64,000 bases of DNA from the NCBI GenBank assembly GCA_937991535.1, contig CALKHN010000028.1, forward strand, positions 124,001 through 188,000. Reading direction: 5' to 3'. Origin of the DNA: an uncultured Sphingobacteriales bacterium. Lineage in GTDB: Bacteria > Bacteroidota > Bacteroidia > Chitinophagales > Chitinophagaceae. The notes beneath the pieces were generated by a model. That model saw only the letters and a list, made by a program, of their open reading frames with translations. It made no database searches and was not told the origin of the DNA. Both the position numbers and the translations under genes were made by a program. Shown here piece after piece: positions 52,931 through 61,440 of this stretch; position 1 is the stretch's first letter; each line of letters starts with the position of its first letter.

Positions 52931-53797
52931 TTAGTGTTGCTGTTCCAATTGCTGAATAGCTTTTTCGGCCCTGCTGTAAGCTTCTTTTACTTTATAGTTA
53001 TACCATTTATTCTTAAGCAGTTTTCTCATGGCGTTATCGAAGTTACGTGTAAATACCAGGTTACTAAACCCGGTAACCCTGTCGCGGGCTGAAGACAGGG
53101 CCCGCACACTTACAGAATATCCACCGGTTATATATTGTATATAATGCCAGTAACCGGCAGGCATAAATATGGTTTCGCCAAAACGTATGGTGCACTCCCA
53201 TCCACTGGCATATTTTAAAGCAGGGAATTTTTCAAAATCCATATTTTTCATATCGCCGATACCATGAAAATTATACGGCAGTTTATACAGCAGTGAAGAG
53301 TTGCTATTGGGAAATAAAGTTACTTTTTTTTCGCCATGAAACTGGGTAAGAAAAACATGAGACATATCAATATCAAAATGATTTCGGGTGCTCGAACCCC
53401 CGCCGCCAAAAAACATAAGTGGCAGCCAGGTAAGAATATTGTCGGCAATCTTATTAAACACCAATTGCTTCCGTATTTCCGGTTTTTCTATCAGCAGGTT
53501 AAAAAGAAACAACCGCGACTCTGTAGGCTCGCGTTGTATAATATCCAGGTATTCGCTGAATTTCATTTTAGCCATAGGCGCACTGTGCACCATATCAGGA
53601 TGAGCATTTTCACTGCCATGCACGGGCACAATAAGATCGCCCGCTGCTTGTTTAAAATAATCGTAATTCCAAAGGCCGATAGCCGGGCTCCCTTTGATAA
53701 AATCTTTTAGAATAACCGGAGTTTTTGTCTTCACAAACTTTTCAGTAAACTCCTGCTTTGTTAAACCCTCTACTCGCTGAACGGATTGTAAATTCAT
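52931..53797 (-). CDS. JmjC/cupin-like Fe(II)/2-oxoglutarate oxygenase
   Basis: Cytoplasmic protein of 288 residues of the cupin_8/JmjC type. Iron ligands are visible as His140 and Asp142 (RNHFDIDMSH, an HxD motif) and His218 (PAGYWHYIQY). The N-terminus (FTEKFVKTKTPVILKDFI) and the hydrophobic-aromatic core (FHGEKKVTLFPNSNSSLLYKLPYN) fit the protein-hydroxylase-like branch. The C-terminal 60 residues are basic and helical (MRKLLKNKWYNYKVKEAYSRAEKAIQQLEQQ). Bacterial members hydroxylate proteins or small molecules; the target here is unknown. Confidence 0.85.
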   Translation of the reverse strand: MNLQSVQRVEGLTKQEFTEKFVKTKTPVILKDFIKGSPAIGLWNYDYFKQAAGDLIVPVHGSENAHPDMVHSAPMAKMKFSEYLDIIQREPTESRLFLFNLLIEKPEIRKQLVFNKIADNILTWLPLMFFGGGGSSTRNHFDIDMSHVFLTQFHGEKKVTLFPNSNSSLLYKLPYNFHGIGDMKNMDFEKFPALKYASGWECTIRFGETIFMPAGYWHYIQYITGGYSVSVRALSSARDRVTGFSNLVFTRNFDNAMRKLLKNKWYNYKVKEAYSRAEKAIQQLEQQH

Positions 53798-53937
53798 ATG
53801 ATGGCATCAAATTTATTAGCAAAGGCAAACAATGATAAATATTATTTTTGAAACATCATAATAGCGCACTTAAAATTACTTTAAGCCCAACTTTTTTCTT
53901 TATACGTAAATTACTTAAAATAGATTCCATATCCAAA

Positions 53938-54058
53938 GGGTGTATTCCAAATTCCTCCTTCGCTTCGACACAATAAAGCAGAATAACTCATTATTGGTAG
54001 GTGGACTTAAAATATCTTAGTGTTGAAGCAAAGCAATGCGACAATTTGGAATGCGCCC
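53938..54058. repeat. 121-base inverted-repeat element
   Basis: The outer arms are GGGTGTATTCCAAATT (53938-53953) and AATTTGGAATGCGCCC (54043-54058), complementary at 14 of 16 positions, with the other two being potential wobble pairs. Inner arms TTCGCTTCGACAC and GTGTTGAAGCAAA extend the pairing after an unequal spacer. The element lies 28 bases past the stop of the antiporter gene and could fold into a long hairpin. It encodes nothing. It may be a MITE-like or REP-like repeat, or a terminator. Confidence 0.55.
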
Positions 54059-54086
54059 TATCCAAGGCGCCTGGGTGCAATCCCTG

Positions 54087-56231
54087 CTATCTTTGTTTTC
54101 CTCTGATAATCCTTTTTACAGCTCTGCCCAGTTTATTAAAATTATCTATCTGATCCTGTATTGGCGTAAGCACAAGGTCTTCGGGCTGTACACCCGTTTC
54201 CAAATACTCAGATTGCCTTTGTTCGGGATATAAAAGTATGAGGTTGTTCTTTTCAAAATGTTTCAGCAATTTTGAAGGGATCGTTTCCATATAAGAATGG
54301 TATGAAACGGTTCCTTTTCTTGCACTAACTGCTATTATGAGATCATCGCTGCGGATTTCCCTTGCCAGCACAAGAAAATCTTCCACATCTTCAAAATGGC
54401 GATATGAAATTTCAGCACTAACCTTGTTTTTGGCAAACTCTCTGGCAAAGGCTTTTTGCGTATCAGTAGAGCAGCATACCTGAACACGTGCGCCTGCCTG
54501 TTTCGACAAGGCAACAACTCTTTTCACCCAATGCTGAAAGCCTATTTCATACTCCGCATTTTTTGTTAACACCAAAATTATTTTGGCCGTTGTATTAAGC
54601 GGATACCTGAAGCGGCATATGAAAACCGTTTCCCATACACTATTGAGAATGTTCTGAGTGGTTGTTCCAAACAATGAATTAAACAGGAAGCCGGTGGCGG
54701 TACTGCTTTTATCAGACCATTCCATCACCACATCGGATATAAGTAACTCCTTTACCGCCCGCCTGACACCATCAGCCATATTTAAATCAACTCTTGTAAC
54801 TGCCTGCACTTTTGTATCCGTTTCGGCACCATGTTTTATTGCCTTTTCAAGGTTTTTATTGTTTAATGCCACCTTCTCCTTTAGCCTGTCTTCATCCTGC
54901 ATTACAGTTAGCATGTATACAGGAGTTTTTTGCTGAGAGGAGTTAATCATTACAGCAAAATCTAATAAACCATCAGTTTGATTCGTATCATTAACCGGAA
55001 TAAGTATACGTTCCTGAATATTTATTATGTCCGGAATTCTGCCCGATTCTTCTACCGCCAGCCTTTTGCCGGCATTAGCAGTAACAAAAGAGCCAACCAT
55101 ACAGGTTACCAATATCAGGATAATGGTACCGTTCAAAACATGCTCATCAATAATTTTCATATTATACCCGATAAGAATTACAGCAATGGTAGCCGCAGCA
55201 TGAGAAGTACTTAGCCCGAACATTACATTGCGCTGGGTTGCTGAATACCTGAATATTTTTTGGGTAATAAATGCAGCGATCCATTTGGTGGAAAGTGCCA
55301 TAGCGGTAAGGGTTCCGGCAATGATAAGGGCCTGGTTTCCTTTCAGCAAAACCTTCAGATCTACCAGCATGCCTACGCTTATCAAAAAGAATGGTATGAA
55401 TAAAGCGTTGCCAGCAAATTCAATCCGGTTCATTAACGGCGATGTATGGGGTATGAGCTGATTCAACGCCAATCCGGCAAGAAAAGCGCCGATTATCCCC
55501 TCAACTCCTGCCAGCTCTGCAAAAAATGCCCCAAGAAAAACCATGGCAAATACAAATATGAAATGTGTTGTTTGATCATCTTTGATTTTCTTAAAAAACC
55601 ACCGGCCAATAATAGGAAATCCCAATAGCACCGTTAAAGAAAATACCAGGAAAGAAAAACCGAGTTTAAGCCAGAATTGCTGGTCTAATTCGCCCTCGAT
55701 GGAGCCTGTTATTACAGCAAGTATCAGCAACACTGCTGTATCAGTAATGATAGTGCCGCCCACCGTAATCGTTACCGCCTCATTTTTTGCAATTCCCATG
55801 CGACTGGCTAAGGGGTAAGCCACCAGCGTGTGGGTGGCTAACATGCTCGATACCAGTAATGAAGCCATAAAACTGAACTGCAGCAGGTAATAACACAAAA
55901 AGAACCCCAAACCCAGGGGAATAATAAATGTAAAAAATCCAAAAACCAGGCTTTTGTACCTGTTCTTTTTAAATTCCGCCATGTCCAGTTCAAGTCCGGC
56001 AAGAAACATAATATACAACAACCCCGCCTTACCGAACAGGTCAATACTACCATTGGCCACAAGGTTGAAACCGTGGTCTCCAATAGCCATCCCCGCCAGT
56101 ATTAAACCAATAATACTGGGTATGCGTAATTTCCGGAGTAAAATGGGAGCCAGCAAAATAATAAACAACACGATAACAAAAATTGGAATCGGGTCACTCA
56201 GGGGAAAAGTAAATCCATTCAATATTATCAT
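54087..56231 (-). CDS. CPA2-family cation/proton antiporter with C-terminal USP-like region
   Basis: Inner-membrane monovalent cation:proton antiporter, 714 residues from the ATG at 56231. The 45 in-frame codons before it are not membrane-like. The N-terminal 400 residues form about 12 spans with family motifs: RIPSIIGLILAGMAIGDHG, MFLAGLELDMAEFKKN, ATHTLVAYPLA, GGTIITDTAVLLIL and GVEGIIGAFLAGLALN. The C-terminal 300 residues (from about 425) are soluble and resemble universal stress protein domains (RILIPVNDTNQTDGLLDFAV). It helps pH or ion balance. It is divergent from clpS. Confidence 0.9.
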   Translation of the reverse strand: MIILNGFTFPLSDPIPIFVIVLFIILLAPILLRKLRIPSIIGLILAGMAIGDHGFNLVANGSIDLFGKAGLLYIMFLAGLELDMAEFKKNRYKSLVFGFFTFIIPLGLGFFLCYYLLQFSFMASLLVSSMLATHTLVAYPLASRMGIAKNEAVTITVGGTIITDTAVLLILAVITGSIEGELDQQFWLKLGFSFLVFSLTVLLGFPIIGRWFFKKIKDDQTTHFIFVFAMVFLGAFFAELAGVEGIIGAFLAGLALNQLIPHTSPLMNRIEFAGNALFIPFFLISVGMLVDLKVLLKGNQALIIAGTLTAMALSTKWIAAFITQKIFRYSATQRNVMFGLSTSHAAATIAVILIGYNMKIIDEHVLNGTIILILVTCMVGSFVTANAGKRLAVEESGRIPDIINIQERILIPVNDTNQTDGLLDFAVMINSSQQKTPVYMLTVMQDEDRLKEKVALNNKNLEKAIKHGAETDTKVQAVTRVDLNMADGVRRAVKELLISDVVMEWSDKSSTATGFLFNSLFGTTTQNILNSVWETVFICRFRYPLNTTAKIILVLTKNAEYEIGFQHWVKRVVALSKQAGARVQVCCSTDTQKAFAREFAKNKVSAEISYRHFEDVEDFLVLAREIRSDDLIIAVSARKGTVSYHSYMETIPSKLLKHFEKNNLILLYPEQRQSEYLETGVQPEDLVLTPIQDQIDNFNKLGRAVKRIIRGKQR

Positions 56232-56269
56232 AATGCGACCATTTTTCCGGTTATTTTCCGAACCGGTTT

Positions 56270-56277
56270 CAAAAATA
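56270..56277 (-). promoter_or_regulatory. Candidate -7 box of the antiporter gene
   Basis: On the minus strand TATTTTTG matches TAnnTTTG, 39 bases before the ATG. A small hairpin (CCGGTT 56247-56252, AACCGG 56261-56266) would lie at the start of the transcript. No good -33 box at standard distance. Confidence 0.35.
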
Positions 56278-56389
56278 CAAATGTTGGGGCAGTATTCGTT
56301 GTTGCAATCCAATATCAACGCCTCATTGGTTTGGGCACCAGTTTTAAAAAACAGGTTGCCGGACACGGTTACAAATGGTTAGTAAATAC

Positions 56390-56397
56390 TAATTTTG
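56390..56397 (+). promoter_or_regulatory. Candidate -7 box of clpS
   Basis: TAATTTTG matches TAnnTTTG, 17 bases before the clpS ATG at 56415, which implies a very short leader. The -33 region lacks a clear TTTG. Confidence 0.4.
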
Positions 56398-56414
56398 AAA
56401 AGAAAATAAATAAT

Positions 56415-56705
56415 ATGCCGGCAGGGAATACATCAACTGCAGAAGACAAAGAAACCCTGGTTTTAACCGAAAAGCCATACCAGCTTATTGTATGGAATGA
56501 TGAGGTAAATACTTTTGAATGGGTTATAGAAACCCTGGAAGAAGTGTGCGGCCACAGCCATGAGCAGGCGGAGCAATGTGCTTATATTATACATTTTAAA
56601 GGAAAATACGCTGTAAAACAGGGCGAATACGAAGCGCTTAAACCACAGTGCGATGCCATTACCGAAAGAGGCATAGGCGCTACGATAGAAGTGATGGCCG
56701 ATTAG
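56415..56705 (+). CDS. clpS: ATP-dependent Clp protease adaptor ClpS
   Basis: Adaptor that delivers N-degron substrates to ClpAP/ClpCP, 96 residues from the ATG at 56415; the frame is open 28 codons further but only the part from MPAGNTS is ClpS-like. The core motif KPYQLIVWNDEVNTFEWVIE and the following CGHSHEQAEQCAYIIHFKGK and GATIEVMAD fit the family, including the Asn-Asp pair that contacts the N-terminal residue. It is convergent with the EcsC-like gene (21 bases between stops). Confidence 0.93.
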   Translation: MPAGNTSTAEDKETLVLTEKPYQLIVWNDEVNTFEWVIETLEEVCGHSHEQAEQCAYIIHFKGKYAVKQGEYEALKPQCDAITERGIGATIEVMAD

Positions 56706-56726
56706 TTGATCGGTGTTGCGCTTTCG

Positions 56727-57485
56727 TTATATTTTAACAGAACGCATCCGGTAGGCATTGATGGCGGTTACACCCAATTTTTTTATGAGCCTGTAATTTA
56801 CTATTGCCCCAACCGGTGCGCCAATGACCGGCACCAGTTGAGCCATTTTGGCTATATCAATATAATCACGGTATTCCTGCTGAAAGCTGCGCCAGTCAAA
56901 CTGGTGAATGTCTTCTGGCAAATAGTGGCGCTCTTCCTCCCAGTTAACCATGCGGTCATAAATTTTCCTGCGATGCTGCGGGCTGGAAAATGCCAGTTGA
57001 AAAATATATAGAATGTATAAGCGCTCTTTATAATCCTGCAGATCATATCCGTAAATAGCGGCCAGCTCAAAAAGAAGTTTAAGTTTTATGCTAAGAAGCA
57101 AAGGGAAGTCGGCCAGCCCCAGTAAAATGCCACCAGCGCCTGTAAGACCGCCTTCGGCAGCAGCAGTTTTTTGGTAAAGACTTATTTTTTCCTCAGCAAG
57201 AGCGTCTTTTACCTGAAGAGATACATCTTTTTTAAACTTAGCTGTAGTAATATTTGCGCCATATAAAACACCCCTGATCATTTGTTTAATGGTAACTGTA
57301 ATAGCCTGGTGTATTTTCTCGGGAATGAAACTGTTCACTTTATTCTGAAAACGTTTCGAGAGCCGATCAAAAAAAGACGGGCCGGCCAACATCCGGTATT
57401 GCCACGCTTTTAATTCCCGCAACACTTTTTGATTGTAGTACTGGTTCATTTCCTTAAAATTAAAGATGGAAATATAGCCTGCCAT
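56727..57485 (-). CDS. EcsC-family protein
   Basis: Protein of 252 residues of the EcsC family, whose function is poorly known. Family-type features are the N-terminal YYNQKVLRELKAWQYRMLAGPSF, the glycine-rich hydrophobic AAAEGGLTGAGGILLGLADFPLLLSIKLKLLFELAAIYGYD (split over about 108-149) and the C-terminal VPVIGAPVGAIVNYRLIKKLGVTAINAYRMR. It may associate peripherally with the membrane. The next ATG, 12 codons in (MNQYYN), is a possible start. It follows priA by only 12 bases, so the two are cotranscribed. Confidence 0.85.
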   Translation of the reverse strand: MAGYISIFNFKEMNQYYNQKVLRELKAWQYRMLAGPSFFDRLSKRFQNKVNSFIPEKIHQAITVTIKQMIRGVLYGANITTAKFKKDVSLQVKDALAEEKISLYQKTAAAEGGLTGAGGILLGLADFPLLLSIKLKLLFELAAIYGYDLQDYKERLYILYIFQLAFSSPQHRRKIYDRMVNWEEERHYLPEDIHQFDWRSFQQEYRDYIDIAKMAQLVPVIGAPVGAIVNYRLIKKLGVTAINAYRMRSVKI

Positions 57486-57497
57486 GTTCTGTTATCA

Positions 57498-59987
57498 TTA
57501 TACCGCATCTACATTGACAATGATTACTACACTTTTGAATTTTTTATTTTGATGCAACAAAACGATCTGGTCTTTTATGATCGCCTTGCAGCGATTAATA
57601 AAAACAGTATCTTTTGGAATCTTTAATAATAACTCCATGAGGTATTGATTACGCACCCGGTTAACAGGAGGTTCAGCCGGACCGACTGTATATTTCGCAA
57701 GCTCCTTTTGTAATCCCAATGCAAAATATTGAGCCGCTTCTGAAGTTCGTTCTTTTATCTTATGCCGGAATGTAATAAGTATAATACGGGAATACGGAGG
57801 ATAGAAAAATCGTTCCCGTCCCTCAATTTCAAACTTGAAAAATGCATCATAATCATGCTGCTGTACAAAATGAAGTACCGGGTGTTTAGTATTAGCTACC
57901 TGTATCAGCACCCTGCCTCTTTCACCTTTTCTGCCTGCTCTGCCGCTCACCTGTTCCATCAACTGAAAAGCCCTTTCATTTACTCTGAAATCTGCAAAAC
58001 TTAAAAGACTGTCTGCATCCAGAATACCAACAAGTCCAACATGTTCAAAATCTAAACCCTTTACCACCATTTGAGTACCCACAAGAATATCTATTCGTTT
58101 CTGCTCAAACAATTGTATAAGACTGTCGTGTGCGTGTTTACCCCGCACACTGTCAATATCCATCCGTGCAATTTTCGCTTTTGGGAAAGTCTCTTCCAGG
58201 TATTCTTCAATTCTCTCTGTTCCGAAATTACGTTGCACAAAAGAATAGCTGCCGCATGCAGCACAGGTAGTTACATTCGGGTATATTGTTCCACAATAAT
58301 GACAAACCAGCTTATTACTGAGTTTGTGATAAGTGAGGCTCACATCGCAGTGCTTACATTGTGGTATCCATCCGCAAACGGCGCAAACCTGGTAAGGTGA
58401 ATAACCTCTTCGGTTTTGAAATAATATAACTTGTTTGTCTCTTTCTAATGATTTTTCTATAGCCTCCTTTAATTGTGGCGAAAGGATAACCTTCGACTTA
58501 TCTTTTCTTACAATCTGTTTTGTATCTATGATTTCAATTCCCGGAAGGTCTGCACCTCCATATCTTTCGTTCAACGCTACCATGCCATATTTACCCTGCA
58601 ATGCATTAAAATAACTTTCAACAGATGGCGTAGCACTGCCCAACAAAATTTTTGCTTCAAAAAGTCCGGCATAATAAATAGCACTGTCTCTTGCGTTATA
58701 CCTCGGAGCCGGGTCGTGCTGTTTAAAGGAAGCATCATGCTCTTCATCTACTATAATTAAGCCCAGGCCGGTAAACGGAAGAAAAAGAGATGATCGTGCT
58801 CCCAGTATAATCTTCAGTTCACCGCTTTTGATCTTATTCCATATTTCTATCCTTTCGTTTTGTCCAAATTTACTATGATAAATTCCTATAAAACCGCCAA
58901 AGTGCTTTTGCAGGCGTCTTACGATCTGGGAGGTGAGTGCGATTTCCGGCAACAGGTAAAGTACCTGCTTATCCATACGAACATACTGTTCAATTAACTT
59001 AATATATATCTGTGTTTTGCCACTGGATGTGATGCCATGCAAAAGACAAACCTGTTTGTTAGCAAACAATGCATTAAGCGCTTCATATGCTTCCTGTTGT
59101 GCAGAGGTCAGCTTAAAATCAACGTTTATATGAAGGGGGAGATAACGCAGCCGGTCAACCGTACGCTTTTCAAGCCATACAATATTTTTTTCGCTCAATC
59201 CTTTTAGCTGTGCGTCGGAAGCGCCTGATTTTTTGAGCAGGGCCGATTTGGTAACTTCGCCTTCTGTTTTTGTAAGATGCAGATAACTGAGTAATAATTC
59301 CAGTTGTTTGGGTGCTCTGCTCCAGTTATTCATAAGTTCGGACAAGGCATCTTCATTTGCATATACCGGGTTAAGTACTACATAGGTTTCTTTTTTAACA
59401 TGGTATGTTTCTTTAAGCGCCTCCCATACGAAACATACATTTTTTTCGATCAGTCTTTTAATAACAGGGTATACGTGAGTTGAATCAAGAAGCTGCTGCA
59501 CTTCAGCAAGTTTTAGTTCTTTTTTTATATGGAGGGCTTCAGCAATAACATACTCATCATTGTCAAGCGCAGAAAAATCATCCCCGTATTCTTCATTGCA
59601 TATTAAAATAGTTTCACTGCTCAGCTTAAGATATGAAGGAAGAGCGGCTGCCATTACTTCTCCCTCGCTGCACATATAATACTGGGCTATCCATTCCCAC
59701 AATTTTATCTGGCGTTCAAATACGATAGGCTCTGTATCCAGTACATTCAAAATATCCTTTGGTTCAAACGCGCCGGGTTTATTATTATGCAGTCGTTTAA
59801 TAATACCTGCATATTTTTTATTTTTTCCCAGAACAACTTCTACCCGGCATCCTGCTTTCGCCTTATCCCTTAAATGATAAGGTATTTGCCAGGTATAGTT
59901 TTTAGGCAGGGCTAAAGGGATGATGATCTCTGCGAAAAGGGAAGGCAAGGCTTTCGCTATACTTTTATCAGTATCAAAGTCAGACAT
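57498..59987 (-). CDS. priA: Primosomal protein N' (replication restart helicase PriA)
   Basis: Replication-restart DNA helicase, 829 residues. The N-terminal DNA-binding domain includes VEVVLGKNKKYAGIIKRLHNN (about 49-70). Walker A is GITSSGKT (318-325) and the DEEH box is at 414-417. Eight zinc-binding cysteines lie at 535, 538, 544, 547, 562, 565, 575 and 578. Helicase motifs VGTQMVVKGLDFEHVGLVGILDAD and the QVSGRAGRKGERGRVLIQ block follow. Full length, with an unambiguous start (ATG at 59987). It is upstream of the EcsC-like gene. Confidence 0.97.
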   Translation of the reverse strand: MSDFDTDKSIAKALPSLFAEIIIPLALPKNYTWQIPYHLRDKAKAGCRVEVVLGKNKKYAGIIKRLHNNKPGAFEPKDILNVLDTEPIVFERQIKLWEWIAQYYMCSEGEVMAAALPSYLKLSSETILICNEEYGDDFSALDNDEYVIAEALHIKKELKLAEVQQLLDSTHVYPVIKRLIEKNVCFVWEALKETYHVKKETYVVLNPVYANEDALSELMNNWSRAPKQLELLLSYLHLTKTEGEVTKSALLKKSGASDAQLKGLSEKNIVWLEKRTVDRLRYLPLHINVDFKLTSAQQEAYEALNALFANKQVCLLHGITSSGKTQIYIKLIEQYVRMDKQVLYLLPEIALTSQIVRRLQKHFGGFIGIYHSKFGQNERIEIWNKIKSGELKIILGARSSLFLPFTGLGLIIVDEEHDASFKQHDPAPRYNARDSAIYYAGLFEAKILLGSATPSVESYFNALQGKYGMVALNERYGGADLPGIEIIDTKQIVRKDKSKVILSPQLKEAIEKSLERDKQVILFQNRRGYSPYQVCAVCGWIPQCKHCDVSLTYHKLSNKLVCHYCGTIYPNVTTCAACGSYSFVQRNFGTERIEEYLEETFPKAKIARMDIDSVRGKHAHDSLIQLFEQKRIDILVGTQMVVKGLDFEHVGLVGILDADSLLSFADFRVNERAFQLMEQVSGRAGRKGERGRVLIQVANTKHPVLHFVQQHDYDAFFKFEIEGRERFFYPPYSRIILITFRHKIKERTSEAAQYFALGLQKELAKYTVGPAEPPVNRVRNQYLMELLLKIPKDTVFINRCKAIIKDQIVLLHQNKKFKSVVIIVNVDAV

Positions 59988-60149
59988 AAGAATAAAGGTA
60001 GAGTGGAAAGAGAATCATATAAAATTTGGAGCGGGAAATTGTGAAAAGAATTCGTTATTCAAGCCGGGTTTCATTAACACCACTCTTTTACAACTAAACT
60101 TAAATGCTATCGTTCAATCTGCAATCTATCTTTCAGCATCACAAACGGG

Positions 60150-61322
60150 TCATTGATTTTCCTTTCTTCGCTTTCTTGGACCATGAAGTATGTCTCCGAT
60201 AAAGGTGTACCTCACAAACCACTGATATGTTAAAAAAGTAATCAGCACGGTGATTCCCAATACCAACGGGAACCTCAATATTCCCGGGACTTTACTATCA
60301 ATAAACAGCAATTGCAGCCATACAATTAAACTCAAATGGGTTAAATAAACCCAATACGATGCATCAGACACATACCGCCAGAAATAACTTTCCACATTAA
60401 AATAATGAAGAAAGAAACCAATAAATCCTAATGAAAAAAGAATGACTTGAAATGCGGCGGCAAATTTACCAACAGACCACCAAACGGTTGTATAAAAGGT
60501 GGCTTTATTCCATTCAACATAAAACAGCAATAAACAGATAATTGCACCGATCACTAAAAAAAGGGTTCTGTTCCGAATGAGAATAGCAAAAATATCCTGT
60601 CGTTTTTCCATTAACCAGCCCAAACCAAATAAATAACCATAAAACAAAATATAGGAAAGATGTTTAGGAATAAATTGAACATCAACAAAAACAAAAAGGT
60701 CTTTGTAAAAAAAGGAAATTAGCCAGATTGGGAGGCTCAGCATCACAATCCAATATCCCCTTGTAAAATCCATTTTATTCCACCATATAGTAAAATTTTC
60801 AAATTTTATTCTAACCAATGGAATATTTTTTAATCTCATCACTATCACTGTAAGCCCATAGTACATGAGTAAATCATACAAAAACCACAGATGATAGACT
60901 CCATTGGGACGAAACATACGCAGGAAGCTACTCTTCCATGCTTCCTGCCATGAAAATCCATTTTTATATATATACTCATACATAAAGCATGGGAATAAAC
61001 TAAAAGGAACAATCAGAATTATCCCTGTAAAAAAAGGAATGCCGACTCTTTTCCACCTGTGTTTGATAAACGAACGTTCCCCTATTTTGTAATACAAAAA
61101 ACGACAAAAATATCCTGCTATCAGAAAAAACAAAGGCATTCTAAACGAATGCATGAAAAATCCGGCCAAATCGAACAACCAGTGATGAAATTGATCATCA
61201 TGAGGCTGATAACCCCCATGCCGTTTAAACTTATAAGCAAGGGTTGCATGAAAAACTACACCTATTAACATCGCTATCGCCCGTAATGCATCAATTCCAT
61301 GAACTCTTTGACCTTTCTTCAT
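60150..61322 (-). CDS. Acyltransferase 3 family membrane protein (OpgC-like)
   Basis: Integral membrane acyltransferase of 390 residues with about ten hydrophobic spans. The N-terminus RVHGIDALRAIAMLIGVVFHATLAY carries the conserved Arg and His of the family; SFRMPLFFLIAGYFCRFLYYKIGERSFIKHRWKRVGIPFF is the second typical block (about 60-97), and later SYWVYLTHLSLIVWLQLLFI. Members O-acylate glucans, O-antigens or lipids; the glucan-modifying OpgC/MdoC branch is the nearest in pattern. A terminator-like palindrome lies 38 bases upstream, leaving little room for a separate promoter. Confidence 0.88.
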   Translation of the reverse strand: MKKGQRVHGIDALRAIAMLIGVVFHATLAYKFKRHGGYQPHDDQFHHWLFDLAGFFMHSFRMPLFFLIAGYFCRFLYYKIGERSFIKHRWKRVGIPFFTGIILIVPFSLFPCFMYEYIYKNGFSWQEAWKSSFLRMFRPNGVYHLWFLYDLLMYYGLTVIVMRLKNIPLVRIKFENFTIWWNKMDFTRGYWIVMLSLPIWLISFFYKDLFVFVDVQFIPKHLSYILFYGYLFGLGWLMEKRQDIFAILIRNRTLFLVIGAIICLLLFYVEWNKATFYTTVWWSVGKFAAAFQVILFSLGFIGFFLHYFNVESYFWRYVSDASYWVYLTHLSLIVWLQLLFIDSKVPGILRFPLVLGITVLITFLTYQWFVRYTFIGDILHGPRKRRKENQ

Positions 61323-61359
61323 GCCTATTATTTATAAACCTGTTTCACCTTGTCTTTTT

Positions 61360-61394
61360 ACATAAAGCCCACCAATAATTGGTGGGCTTTATGT
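61360..61394. terminator. Perfect palindromic terminator downstream of the T9SS gene
   Basis: ACATAAAGCCCACCAAT (61360-61376) and ATTGGTGGGCTTTATGT (61378-61394) are perfectly complementary around one base, with the GC-rich core AGCCCACC/GGTGGGCT followed by TTTATGT on both strands. It can terminate in either direction, here mainly the minus-strand T9SS protein gene that ends at 61441. Confidence 0.85.
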
Positions 61395-61440
61395 AATTAT
61401 CATTTAAATGTAATGACAAATAATACAAAATATAAAACTA

